This document shows, in pieces, positions 1-13,900 of a stretch of DNA of 64,000 nucleotides. Position 1 is the stretch's first letter. The number at the start of each line of letters is the position of its first letter. The position numbers and the translations under genes were made by a program. The notes under the pieces are model-generated. The model had not been told where the DNA came from, ran no database searches, and saw only the letters and a list, made by a program, of their open reading frames with translations. The stretch is taken from the NCBI GenBank assembly GCA_016801885.1, contig CM028884.1, forward strand, positions 5,662,501 through 5,726,500, given 5' to 3'. This DNA comes from Toxotes chatareus (lineage: Eukaryota; Chordata; Actinopteri; Toxotidae).

Positions 1-3000
1 AGGAAAGGTGGGAGAAAGGAGAGAATGGATAGAGACAGGTAGAGAGGGAAGAGTGGTGGAAGGAAACAGAAAAGAAGGAATGAGTAAAGAGGGACCCAAA
101 GAGAAAGGAAGGAGACGAGGCCATGAACCCAACACCACTTTACAGCCAACTATCATTCTCTCTCATTCTCTCTTTCATCCCGCCCTTGATCTATTCTTAC
201 TGTAGGGCTTCTGGAGTGCCTGCTCAAACAGTTTGCCATACTGCCCTCACCACACATCATTTGTTAACAGGGAACCCAGAGTTCTTGTTGTAGGGAAGCA
301 GAGCTGCATAGCAACCCCACAGCACTTCCTGTTGGGCCGGGGGTTGAACGCCAGTGCCCGTTGTTCACCGCCATGCCCCTTCTGCCTTTAGAAAAGCAGT
401 CGGGAAGCAGTTCACTTAAAAACAGCTTTGTGCTTCGTTGTGAGGAGAAGAGAAATGAGCGGAAAAGCAAAGCACCCTCAGTTCACTGCACTCTTTAACA
501 GGCAGGGACTTCTATATAGTTGAATTAATATGGGTTTCTGAAGGCCGGCATTAAGATTTTTTGGAATGATGGCGCTGGTAGTTGAGCATCGCTATCAGAT
601 TTTAGTACTTTAAATTTCTATTGCTTGCATGAACAAAAAAAAGAGGAAATATTCAGTCCTCTCTTGGAGTGTTTTCTTTTTTCCATGGTGAAACCCTTCT
701 AAAACATAGAACATGTAGCACTGTTGCTGAAGTAGCAAAATGCTATAAAAATATGCTGTGAATGGAAAATGTAGTTTTTCACCACCCTGCAGAGTTCTGT
801 GATCACAGGCAAAACCTTTAAAGTGGTTTTACAGCCATAAGTGCTAGGGTCTGCTGGGTTAACTCACATAAGCAGCTTATGGAGTTCAGACATTAACTTT
901 AGATGCTCTCATGACTTTACATGCAATGTCAAAGGGAACTTGGATTTTTTTTTTTTTCCTTCCATGGTCATGTGTCTGCATAACTTCTGTAAACTTCACT
1001 GTTAACTCACATTGACCAGGACACATAAAAAGTACAAGAAAATCTAAAACACTGTTGACTGTGAGGACAGTGGACAGACCTGTCAAGAAAAACATCACTA
1101 GTAACACAGCATGTGCAGACTGCAGCAATTACAGCTAATGAGTTTCTTTGTTTTAAAGTATTATACCTTTGACTGAACAGTCTGTCCTATTCATATGGAG
1201 TCCTATTGGTTTTCTGAAGAAAATGTTAAAGAGCAAATAATGTTGCATTGCTCAACATCTCAGACTAGCAGCTTTTAATCCACGGAAGTTAGTGCAGTAA
1301 TGCTCCCTCCCCCCACAGAAGATTTAGTGAGTACATTCTAAAATGAATTTCTGTATGGTCATCAGTTTAATCATTCACAACCTGAGAGCAAAGAACATTT
1401 TAATAGAAAATCAATAGTAACCTCTATTCACCATTTTTACAGAATGTCATAACATGAAAAACATTTATCAATCAATACATGCAGGCATGGCAGAAACTGT
1501 GACTTGTCAAACACAGACATACATAAATTTATTAATGATGATGGTATTTTATTTAGGTGTGGCAGTTCCAGGACCCTGCTATTGTTCTTGTCACTGCTCA
1601 TGTCATTGTTCATTGGCGGCATTAACGGGCACACGTAAATGGAACTGAGCCATCAGTGCTGTTATCAGTTACACTGGTTTTTTCCTGTCATGGTGAGTCC
1701 AAAAGTTTGTCTTTTGAAATAAAGCAGGTCCCCGGCTGAGTCACTGAGGGACTGTAAACGATCCAAACACACAAAGACACATTTTCAAAGAGAGAAGAGG
1801 TGGACGATTATACCTGTTGATTTCATTCATCACTTGAAACTAATAAATGAGTGAAAAGCACTGTGAGTTGTCATCATGTTTTAAAGATTTCTTTGAACTG
1901 TGGAAGGGTGATTGTAAATACAGTGATGATGTGAAAAAAAAAAAACTCAAAGAGAAAAGCAGATAATCAATCGATTCACAAGGAAAGCACAATAAACAAA
2001 GTACAATGTTAATGCTTAAGTATTAACCTCTACCTCCACCTAGTGGCTGGTGTTGTTTAGTACAACAACGATCCTCCATTTCCTTGATGACTTGAATGAT
2101 TAATCACTTATCATTAATGTTGAAAATTAATTTTCTATCAGTCCACTCATGGATAATTGTGCTACTTCACAGCATAATTAGTAACTACAGTTGCCTTCAT
2201 GTATTCACCATAACAGATCCAGGAACTAACTCACTCTTTACTATTATTATTATTATTATTATTTTGTGATGTTTTTTGTGTAACTGAAAGTCCAGGCCTC
2301 TGTAATGATGACAGAAGTAAGCACTTTTTCAGACCATCATCTCAATGTCAGGCTTATTTCTCAAATATAACAAAGCAACAACATTCTGTGTTGCTGGACT
2401 CCTTTGACCATAAACATGAAGCATTAAAATATGCTGACTAATAAACATTTTGCTGACAAATTATGACTAATACAAACTTGCTCTGCTTAGTTGTTACAAC
2501 CAAAAAAAATGACTTAAAGTGAAGGAAAGGAAACACACGGTGTTCACCAGCGCAAATGTCTTTGATCCGGTATTAACTGGTCACCAGCATAACCAGTTTG
2601 ACAGGTTTGTACAGGACTGTGACTCTATCAAGCAGAGTAATGTGAGTTTAATGTGGAACACCTGACTGGAGTGAATGGTCAGTTACAACTTGAGCTTCCA
2701 TTCCTTGTCCTTTCGTAACCTCTTCTGTGGGAGCCCTGAAAACACCAAAAGTTTTCCCTGCATAGGGATCAGCCTGTAATAGTGTAAATATAATGTCCTG
2801 GACTACGTGGAGCAGTCACTAGTGCTCGTACAATATTCATTTTAACATATGAAATATGTGAAATCCTTTTAAAAAATCCTTTTTAACAATTGCAGTTGCA
2901 ATTTATAATTGCATGAGTCAAATGAAAATGAAATCATTCAACCTCACTGCCGTTAAATCAGGTTAGAAATAAAAACGTTTCCCTTATGAAAGCCCTTGTC

Positions 3001-4680
3001 TGGCTTTCAGATGCAGAAATGTCCCAGACAAAGCTTTGGCCTAATTTATTGCCACATCAACGCCCTCATACCCCGGCTTCACCTCTGTTTAGCTGTTATC
3101 AATAATCCTCTCCTGACATTAATAACCACCTCTTCCACAAACAGGAATTTAACCTGCTTTCTAACTGGCAGAACCAGCCACACACGAGCAGGCGGCGTCT
3201 TGTGTTTCATCTCAGGCATAAGCAAACTGAAAGAGCTAAAATCACTGCAACAAATACTGCTGGGGTACCTTTGAACAAGACACTGGTGAGTTAACTCTTG
3301 GGTAGAGTTCAGTCCACACACAGACCCTCTCACGGAGAAGTCAGTCAGAAATCAGCACAGTCACAAACAAGCCTCGACAGATGACCACGGCTCGTCTTGC
3401 TGCCGTTGCCAGGCAGCCAAATAAAACTGCAGTTTAAAGACCAGATGCTCTACATTTTTATTACTTTTTATAGTGTTTGGATTGATCTGTCTGTTTATGT
3501 CTCTATTTCAGGCCACCTGTCTTTGTTCCCACATGTGATGAGATCTGCAAAGGAAAAACACTTGTTGAACACTGAACAGTGCTGTTACAATATTATTAAA
3601 GTTACAGTTACTCATTGTGGATTCAAGAGGGTTTTTTTTTTTAACCCTTAAACCTAAAGTATTGCCATTTATTTCTTTGCCTCATAACAATACTAAACTT
3701 TTTTCTCAGGATTTTTTTTTCATACCACTCACACATGCAATGTGTATTTTTTTATATGACATGTTATATAAAATTCAAATTCATGCTATTCAGCAAGTCA
3801 AATGCTGCAGTGGAGCCTCAGAAAATACGGCTGGTGTTTCCGGCAAGGGCTGCTACTGCAACTGTTGTAATCATTCATGTGACAGTCACTGATGAGATGA
3901 TATACTGTATGTAATAAGCACCATTTTGTTTGTTCACTGAAGCTCAACATCATCTTTGAATCTGAGGTCAAAGTATGATTTCCTATAGTTGTAGACACAG
4001 AATATATAATATGTAACCACTCTTTGTGTGGTTTTAAAGGGAAGTATCCATTTCATGCAGTCTATGATCCATTTGCATTTTTTTCTTTCACTGGTATTAT
4101 ACAACTGTGCTGACAGCACCTAAAGAAATGAAAAATGAAATGAAATGGCAGATGAGGACTGCCTGAAACTACTACCAGTGCCTTTGTCAGCAAAATGTTT
4201 AATTTATTGGTTTTTTGATAATGATATGGTTTTCACATACAGCACTGATACTATTCAGTACTTTGATACAGAGGTCAAGGTGTGACTTCCTTTAGTCAGA
4301 CAGGTGTTGGACCTTTAGGTGATTATTATTTTCATCGCTTCAGATAATTCCTCTGTAGCCTCTATGGTTTTGCTGTGGTATGGACTCGATTTTCTGTGCC
4401 ACTTGTGATTTTCTGTGAGTTCACGTAGAATTAAATTTTATATGAAAAGAATTAAATATTATATATCAATTAAATATAAATGAAAATACAGCAGTGGACC
4501 TTCAATTAGCTCAGCCAAGCAATTTTAACATTAAAGAGATTAACTTTATTCGGGCTAACTGGCGTCTGTCAGTCATACTTCAGTGCGTGACATGTATTAG
4601 TAAACAGTGTTGTGTGTCTAACGCTCATCACCTGAACGGCACAGGTGCTGGAGGAGCGCGTGTCTGTGAACGCACCACCC
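1..4680. other. Intergenic DNA upstream of rhpn2, no supported gene
   Basis: No reading frame here has exon-like character or a protein signature that I recognise. The first ~120 bases are a purine-rich low-complexity stretch. A short (TTA)n microsatellite sits at 2241-2263. Two ~40-base stretches, around 3953-3992 and 4259-4300, resemble each other and may be remnants of an old duplication. Short homopolymer runs (for example T runs near 940 and 3630) are frequent. Distal regulatory elements of rhpn2 or the end of an upstream gene could lie here, but nothing in the sequence shows it. Confidence 0.5.
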
Positions 4681-4699
4681 ACTCACTGTTCTCTTTTTT

Positions 4700-4921
4700 T
4701 CCCTTTCCTTTTTTTCCCCCCGTTTGGGCGGAGTTTCTGGTTTCTGCTGGAAAAGTCTCCGTCTGAGTGAAGTCAGAGCAGAGACAGTGTCGAAGGACAG
4801 AGGACACTCACCTGTTGAACATCAGCGATCTGGTTTTCATTATTATCATCCTTCTTTTTTTTTTTTTTTTTTAAAGTCACTTGTTTTTCTTCGGAGACTC
4901 TCAGGAGTGTGAGCCTTCAGG
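4700..4921 (+). promoter_or_regulatory. rhpn2: Probable rhpn2 promoter and 5' UTR
   Basis: The stretch directly before the rhpn2 start codon changes character. It is more GC-rich than the flanking DNA, contains a GC box (GGGCGG, 4726-4731) after a pyrimidine-rich tract, and shows no TATA box at an obvious spacing. A T run of about 20 bases near 4853-4872 falls inside the presumed 5' UTR. The ATG at 4922 has A at -3. The exact transcription start cannot be read from the sequence, and an upstream non-coding exon is possible. Confidence 0.5.
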
Positions 4922-7900
4922 ATGACGGACACACTTTTACCAAACGGCATCAAAGACAGCAGAGGAGACAGCACTTATTTCAAAAAGGTGAGTTTTTGTT
5001 TCGCGTCACTTTCGCAACCAAATTTTACGGAGGCACCATCTGTCCGCTGTACTGGCGTTATGCACAGAGGGAGAGGGACATGCCACGGTGGACTGTTTTT
5101 TGTTTGTTTGTTTGTTTGTTTGTTTTTAAACAACTGTAAACAGAAAAATAATGTCTTTAGCTCACTGTTTGTGGTTTTGCTAGAGCTGTTTTCAGTAGGT
5201 GTCTCAGTTGCACTTCACAGAGCCCAAACAACAGATTTTATACCCAAATCCTCGTCTTCTGCTCCTCAGCAGACAGAAATACAGCCATTCGCTTAACTAG
5301 TTGTTGTTAGGTTATTTAGTGTAGCCTACCCGTGTCCACAGTTTCAAGCTAAATATCCACTGACGTAATGTAAGATAAATAAAACCTGACATAATTCAGA
5401 GGTGAGTATAAAACACCACAGGAGGAAAAAAACTTTATACAACATACATGTTTAAATGTTTTTTTTAATAGCGTGGTGTCAGCCTTATTTTAATCTAACA
5501 AACACAGCAGCTCCTGATGTGTCACCAACAGCAGCAGAGACTACAGCACTGTCAGCTTCAGGTGTCAGTGTGTGCGTGTGTAACATCCCATAATTAACCT
5601 TTTCAGTTTCCTGTTGGCTGTCACAGGGGTGATAGTGATTGACAGTGTTAAGGGTTTGCTGATACCCCTGCTAAATTTAGGTGAGATAAGCCCACTTCCC
5701 TTAGATAATTTTACCAGACCTGTTTTCTTCTTGCTTTTGATCTGGTAAAAACTTTGCTCAGTTTCGTATTTCTTCATAACCAGTTACTTTTGTGCTCAAG
5801 GTTTTATTGTGCTGATCTTTGACCTTTTTTATTGATTGACTGGCTCTTAGAGTTGCATGGATGGGAGATGCTCTGGATAACAGCATCATCCAAACGACTG
5901 AAATGTAAATGTAAGTGGTGGGCTGCCCACCGTGTTACACAGATAAGAGGAGTATTCTCCCTTTCTGTGTTTGTGTTGAAGCTGAAGCCTCTTCATCATG
6001 TAAATCAGCTGGTGAGTTGTCATTATACAGTGACAATCATTAAAGTAATTAGCATTCTTTGCATCAGGACCAGCAGCGAAATCTCTCAGCTTTATGTCTC
6101 AGTTACCTTCAACTGCAACGTTTTCAGGAGCTATGAGTTTGTTTCGTTTGAGGCTATGAGAAAAGCACTTGGCAGTGGCTGAGTGATTATCTAATGTGTT
6201 TTTACTGAGTTCTCTGTCTGCCATTCTGTGGTCTATGTCTCACATTTGCACCAGTGTCCTCAACTGGAGTGTTTTTCTAGACAAGCTTGTTTAGATGGGC
6301 ATCTGAACAGGACCTTTGTGTCTCTCAATCCCCCCGAATCCCCTTCTGAACGCTGTCTGGATTTAGGCTCTGTTCTGCCCTTCCTGTGTCTATAAAAGGT
6401 CAGTTGGATCCAGGGTCTGGGACTGCCACGGGACGTGATGGGAGACTATAGAGCCTAATACATCAATCACAAACTGTTTCCTTTCTTACTGTAACACACA
6501 CTGTGGAGCCCAGTTTGTCTATTTTTAATCTGTCGTTCTCACTCTGTCTACATTCCCTTTACCCTCCGTGTTTCTCAGTGTTGAGCGTTCAGGAGTCTTT
6601 ACTTTCAGTGCAGAAGCCCTCAGTATAAGAAGGCTTGCACATTCGCTGAAACCACAAAGCAAACGAGTTCTGCTTTCTCATTGTGTCATGGTAAAGAGAT
6701 TTGCAAATTGGAAACTTTTTGGTCAAATTTTTAACCTAGTGGAGCCAAGATGATCTTCGATTCCATTTTTTTGTGCCTCGCTTTCTCTTGGGTGAAAATG
6801 AGTTTAATGATTTACAAGGCCTCACTGGGTTTGACCGATGCTCGGGGGAGCTGTTGTGGTTCAGGGCTTCCTTCCCAGCCATCCACTGTTTCACCTCCAG
6901 CTGGCTGAGGTCCGACTGGATGGCTGCAGGATGGAAACATGGCAAAACAAAAAGCCGAATCGGCATGTTTCTTCTCCTTATCCTCCATGGCCAGTGAGCG
7001 CATTGACGTAGCATCTGGCCTGGGGCAGTCCTGCAGCCAGACCACAGACACAAATTGACAACATGTGTCCTGGTTCACAAACCAGACGAGCTCCCTCGAC
7101 TTGGAGACACACTTAGATTCCCTCAGCGGGGTTTGTATTGGAAAAAGGGAAATGAGAGATGCAGCTGTGATCAAATATTGTCTCTTACAGTAGTCCACTG
7201 AATATAAAGATGTCTCTCTTTGGACTGAATGAGGCACATTCTGTTCTGAGTAATCTGTCCAAGGCTCCCCACTGTAACTGGCGAGGAAACAGGGAGCATA
7301 CATGATTTCAGCTTGTCATTTACTTCATCATGAAGAGGTGTGAATATAGAGATACTGAACACACTCTGTGCATTTATGGTTGTGAGTCCGTTATACTGCC
7401 ACAACTGGGTCATGGCCGAAGCCTCTTTCTGGCTGGTTGCCAGTCTTAATCACCACTTGTGCCAACCAACGATCCCATGAACCATTGCTCTACATGTTCT
7501 TTATGAAGCCTCAGTTATACAACAGCAAAATTATTTGCTGTTTGATGGATATCATAATGGACTGGACTGTCTTTGTGTTTTGCTCTAACAAAGTGTTTTG
7601 TGCGCTTGTAGAGAAAGGCTGCACTGTTTGAGCATAGCAGCAGGTAGGAGGGGTTCAATTCCCTGAGTGGTTCAGTGGGTTAGGCAAGGCAGTAACAGGG
7701 CAAGTAGCCAGGTTTAGGGGTCCTCTGTGTCGGTCAGTATAGGATGTCAAATGGTCTGTGCAGCGCGGTCATAAGAACTGCGGCACTGATTTTTACTTTA
7801 CTTTCCAGTGTTAAATCAGATCAGAACATCAGGTTTGTGGACTAAAAGTACATCTTAATGATGAGACGAGATGTATTAGTCACTGATTAAAATAGCGTCA

Positions 7901-10900
7901 CTACACAGGATCAGGATCATTACTTTGGAATGCGAGCAGTTGATATCATTAATGGCCTACATATTAAAAATGGAAACATACTGCTATGGTTACTATCAAC
8001 CACGAGCCACTCCATTGTCCTTTAGCACACACATACACCCCATTTTTGATGTAATGATTGACGTAATGACACACCGCAATGAGTCTACGCCCGCTCCCGT
8101 TGTGCGCCGGTGTCCTCACCCTGCTGTCATTCCAAGAACAACTCCTGCTATGTCCAGCCCTGCCACGCCCCCAACAGCCTCAATACAGCTCTATTGTGAA
8201 ATTAACGAGGCTTTCATTTGTGTAAATGGTTAATCATTATACTCCCAGGTCACTGAAGTGTTTGTACAGGAACACCCAGGTGACCATAGCAGAATGGTTA
8301 CAGAGAGCATTGTACTTTAAAAAAAAAAAAAAAAAATGTAAATGTGACCCTTGTTACAGAAACTTGACCTTTTGTGTTGAAATTTGCTCCTGAGGTACTG
8401 TCACCTTCCTCTGTCCTGTTCTGCTTATTACTTTTTACAGGAAGTAAGAGCATCAGTGACATGACTCAGATGTAAACATAAACGTACTTGCAAGGAGGTA
8501 GCTGTCTGCGACCTGTCCACTTTGACCATGGTACAGGAGAAATGGGTATTGAAAATCAAAAAAACAAAGTTGTGGCTTGTGTGAAAATTCGATTTTTATT
8601 ATTTATTTATTTTTACATATCCTTGCTTTTGGATGCTCTGTGTTTTGTAACAAACGTGAGGCTGTTGTATGACCTGATGGGGACGAGTCAGAGAAGCCTC
8701 CCTGTGACCTCAAGGGCAGAAAAAGGTGAACTTGAGAAATTAACATGTAACTACACTGATATGATTTCTCTTTGGTTCTGTGTTATCCATGACCATGCGA
8801 TGTTCACAGGAATACTTGGTAACATCTTTACCTTGATGTTGTTAAGTAGAAACTGAAGCTCCATCAGATGAATACAATGAAAGAGCGTTTCGTGTTGAGG
8901 ACAGTAAACTAACTGGTTTTACTGAGCTGACGAGTCTCTGTGCATGATGTTGTGTTTTGCCATCCGAGTGCAGTGCAGACCACACCTCTGCTGTGCTGTT
9001 AGTCAGTCAGTATGAATGTCTGAGGCCAGTTTATCTGTGCTGCTATGAGTGACAGCCTGTTGACTTAGGGAGGCTGGGACACTTGTGGCTGTGATAGGGA
9101 CAAGGGCACACACAGTCACACTCACATGCAGGCCGTTACATACCGGTACAAGACTACACACACAGAGAGTGAGAGCTTGTGTTTCTGTTGTGGATTATAT
9201 AACAAGGCGCAGCTCTTCCCACACCCAGCGTAGGTTTATTTTTACTGTTATATCAGGGAGTAGACATAAAGTAAAAATTCACATAAATTAATTTAAAAGA
9301 GTGAATGTTGTGACCAGTAATTTATCACATTGACCAAACGGTAGTATCTTCCCAGCTCTGTTGTAGTCAATTGATATGTCTTGAAAAATGAAGAACAAAG
9401 TAGGAGCTGAAATGTTATAAGCTGTGAGTCTTTTAGCTGTGACTGAACTCATGATGTGTTCAGATTTAAACTAACAAAACATTTCTGAGTGCACTGAACA
9501 AGAAAACAAGAACAAAAAAAAAGACAAAAACAACAGTTATTCATTGGAAAAAAAGTCATTGTGACTGACTTGGTATAACTAAATAAAGATACAAAAAGTG
9601 TGAGGTACTGATTCATGATTGTTGTCCACTGAGTCACTGCAGTGTAAAAACCATCAGTGTGATTCATTTCATCCTTTTTATACAGTACAGTTTTTCTAGA
9701 TGTGCTTAGTGTCTTTTCAGTCTCTGCATTTTAATGAGTTTTTCTTTTCTGCTGACGTGATTGTTCCTTTATCTCCTTGTCTCAGGGCTGTAACCCGTTC
9801 GCCCAGACTGGACGAAGCAAACTGCAGAATAAGCGAGCCAGTCTGAACCAGCAGATCATCAAACAGATGAGGATGAGGGCTGGAGCTGAGAACCTGCTGA
9901 AGTAAGAACAAAACTGATGACTGATAATGCACACATATGCGCTGTACATTCGTGTGTGCCTGTGTTTTTTTAGTGGGAGGATCGAATCATTTCAAAACAT
10001 ACAGAGAACAATATGCGTTGGTTAACCTCAAACAGAAATAAACACATACACAGATATACATTTGCAGCTGTTAACTCCAGGGAAAGCCAGCGCTTCTAAG
10101 TTTATCTTTCTCTGCTCACGTCATTCATTCATTCATGTGTCATTTATTTGTCTACATTGTTTGTCAGTCAGTTTACTGTGGTATATGTGACCTGTAGTAA
10201 ACTCTGGTCTGGTCTGTTGATGTTGGGATCAGTTTGGCTTCACTTCCTCCATCGTTGTGTGAGTATGACTTGCCATGAATTCTTGGTGAGACTTCAAACA
10301 ACCAAATGGGGCAGATGATATTAAGTGATAACAGTCCTGAACAGGAGCATTCAATGTACACAGATAATAAAGATGAACCTTTGTTTTTTGAATATAGATT
10401 ACAAAACTGTGATGCTTCCTGTCTGGATTTTGGATATTTTGATAGGATTTGGGTGTTTTTTTTTCTAATTTTGTACATTTGTCCTCTCCTGGCCTATAAA
10501 TCTACAGTCACTTCTGTATAGACAGGACTTTTTCTTCTCAAGAAAAGTTTGAGTTTCTGTAGTTATCATGTGGCGAATTTGTTGTGGGAGGAGATGTGTC
10601 TGAGAATTAGAAAATGAATTAAAAAAAAAAAACCTGTTCAAGAAAGGTTGAATTTGAGATCAGACTTCTCAGCAGGTACACTGAAACAGAGAAGTATATG
10701 AAGAACTTTACTTTGCAGCTTCATGCTTTTTGTTCAGTCTGTTTCGGGGCTTCTCCTCCCCAAACAGAGCTGTTTTTCTGAATAACATCGTGATGACTAG
10801 CACTTCTTTTTAAACCAGTCATCATGCTTTGCCTAATCATCCCTCTGTAATGTCAGCCAAACATAAAGCTATAAATAGGTTCATTTGTATGTGAGTATTG

Positions 10901-13900
10901 CACTAACCCTCTAAAACATAGAATTTAGTTTCACTGATATATTTTAAACCTAAGTTGTAAACATATTTAATGTTGCAGTGGTGACTCCGTACCCATGCAA
11001 ATGGTATACAAACAGTTGCATACAAAAAATGCAGTTTGAGCTGTCATGCCTTTCAGTCATTGCATCAGCATTGCCCTTTATTTGTTCAGTTCATGTGTCT
11101 TTTCAGGAATATATTGTGAAATACAGTGTGAAACAGAATACAGGTTTGGTTTTTGATGTACTTTCTGGGAAGAAATGTTTGTACATTTTCACTTCAAACA
11201 GTGTGAGCGGAACCCTAAGGCTGAAGCTGCTCCACCAGTCAGAGAGCGATATATGAATGTTGTATCTATGATTAACAGCCTTACAGCGCAGTACAGGTGT
11301 TTAAACGCTTTCTCTTTTACTTTGTTGTTGTTCTCTTTTGTAGCCTTCAAAGTAAAATCTGATTATAGAACAGAGTCGACTTTCAGAAGTACATTAAGAC
11401 AGATTTTTGATGGTAACTGAAACATAAGGCCATCATATTTGAGGAGTGGATTTCTGAAGATCAAAAAACGATCTTTTTCTTTTAGATTTCTAAGGATCTG
11501 AGGAACAGTCTTTTAAATGTAATACCACCAGAACCTGCTACACAGGGAAAAAAAACAAGTCTGTCAGCTACTAGCTGCCTGGTAAGACAAAAATAGGAGA
11601 CAGGAAACATCTAGAGCCTTACGTCATCTTTTTAAGGCCCTTTTATTGTAGTTAGTTGTAGGAAATCTACAAGAAAATGTGAGAGAAAACTTCAGCCTTT
11701 CATTTCCAATTTCCAGAGTATATCTCTCTGAAAAAGTGTCAAGAGAAATGGAATATCATACGCTTCATAAAAGTAGTGTTTATTTCAGGCGTACTGTATT
11801 GGATTGCCTTAGATTATATATTTATACCTGTTACTTTGTCCAGCTTTTGTTCCATGTGGCTTTTGGCAGGAATAGTGTATTTCACAACCATCAGGATGGT
11901 GTTAAGTTAAATGTCTGTCAACACACTGAACAGTCAAGTGTCTGCTGTCAGGAAAAGTGTCCTGTGGTATCTTTTGTCTCTGAGGCTGTAGCTTCCTGTC
12001 TAGGTAAACAAAAGGTTCAATGGCACACCTTGTCTCTGACAGAGAGTCGCCTCAACTTCTGCCCCTGGGATTCCTGGATCATCTCTCTTGATGTTTGCGT
12101 TAAGATTAGTCTGGTGAGGGAGGATACTGCTGCTGTGTGTGTGAGTGTGTGTGTTAGTATATGTGTATGTGTCCGTTAGGCCTGTCTAAGCCACTGTCAG
12201 CCTCTGAAGCCTCCACATTCCTTAGAACTTCACATGCTCTGCCCAGCCAAGGCCAGGGGAAATGGACTGTGTGTGTGTGTGGGTGTGTGTGGGTGTGTGT
12301 GTTCGCCAGCCCATCTGCAGCCCAGACAACAGCCTGGATGCATTTTTGAGTTTCAGGTATGCCCTGGGCTTTATTTTTAAGCCCTTAAAGCATATGGAGT
12401 CTGACTGTAATGATACCTGTGATCTCCCCGTCTGTGTGCGTTAGCGTCTCTTGGGGTGGGCACAACAGGGATGTCATGGCTATCCTACCTCCTTTAGCAT
12501 CCACCTGGATTGTCGTGCTGTATTCATGTCAAAAACAGATTCTCAGTTCTCCTGGTGTAAAAAATCAAAAGGATGATGTGAAATTTTCATTTCCAAACTA
12601 GCAACATGTAAAGATCTGATTAAGTGTGTGTGTGTTGTCATTTGGTGCTGTCAATTCCCCTACCTCCCTTTTTTTCTCCTCTCTTGTTCTGCATTCTTCC
12701 CTCTATCAGCAACAGGTGGAGTCAGTCTGGTCAGACCAGTTCTCTTCTCTTCTCTTCTCAGTAAAATGGTAGAGAGAAAAATACTGGCAAAAGCATTAAG
12801 AAGCACTGCATAAATCAGCACAAATGAAGGCACATGTAGAGCTTTAAAGGAACATTTTAGGGATTTTTAGTTTTGCATTTTCATGAATTAAGGGGGCTTG
12901 TGACAAACAAAAAAATTCGAATGTGAAGCAGCACACGCTGAGATATCCTAATTTTACTTCAGAGTGGGTCAAGCTCTTAAAACACGCAATCCCACATTTC
13001 CCATAATGCAACTCAGAAGTGTTGCATTATGGGAACCTTTCCTGCATCATATCTTGAATGCCACTTTCTTTCAAACCCCACACCTCCAGTTTGTAATACA
13101 GGCGTTCTGTTAAAAATTTAAGGCCCACAAGCAGATGACCCTGACGTCGTCTTGCACATGCACAAAGTGGGCTGTCTGTTAATAACGCCGCCAAAAATGG
13201 AAATGATTCTGAAAGTGGTGGAAAAACCAGCAAGGAGAAGTTTAGAGCGAGCGGCCAAGCTAAATGGCTGTCCTTTGGATGCTTACACGATTCAGATGAT
13301 AAGCCACGTTTGAGGTTGTGTAATGACGACTGTTTGCCTGTCACCTTCTTGAGGTTTCATTTCATTTCATTTTCTACCACTTAATCCTCTATCAGGGTCG
13401 CGGGGGAACTGGAGCCTATCCCAGCTGCTTATGGGCGAGAGGCGGGGTAGACCCTGGACTGGTCGCCAGTCAATCGCAGGGCTGACACAACCACACACGC
13501 ACACATTCACACCTAGGGGCAATTTAGAGTAGCCAATTCACCTATCCCATGTTTTTGGTATTGTGGGAGGAAGCCGGAGTACCCGGAGAACATGCAAACT
13601 CCACACAGAAGGGTCCAGACCGGGGTTCGAACCTGGAACCCTCTTGCTGTGAGGCGACAGTGCTAACCACTGCACCACCGTGCCGCCCCCTTCTTGAGGT
13701 TGTCCTCTCAAAATGATCCCACAATTTAGATTTCCTGCCTGATATATGTAATTATTATCTAATAACCACAGGGAGCAGCCATGTTCTTGTGACCAACCAA
13801 GCTATTAAAACTCATTCAACTAAGACTCTTCTCATCAATTAATGTTTGGTCAACTATTAAGGAGCAGCCGTATCTATATCTCTGTCAGTTATGAAACTCC

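Noticed and set aside
2036..2062. CTCF-like sequence CCACCTAGTGGC upstream of rhpn2
   Set aside because: Spacing of the core is off by one base relative to the CTCF consensus, and the sequence is near-palindromic.
6812..7303. 163-codon open frame on the minus strand in rhpn2 intron 1
   Set aside because: No domain, no transmembrane or signal pattern and no splice-linked partner. Several overlapping frames in the same area are equally long, which suggests low stop density rather than a gene.
13618..13690. Possible tRNA gene on the minus strand
   Set aside because: A and B boxes are present, but the cloverleaf arms are not, and the sequence continues into a SINE body with target-site duplications.
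13542..13724. Sixty-codon minus-strand frame in the SINE
   Set aside because: The SINE is tRNA-derived and non-coding. The frame is a by-product of its conserved body.
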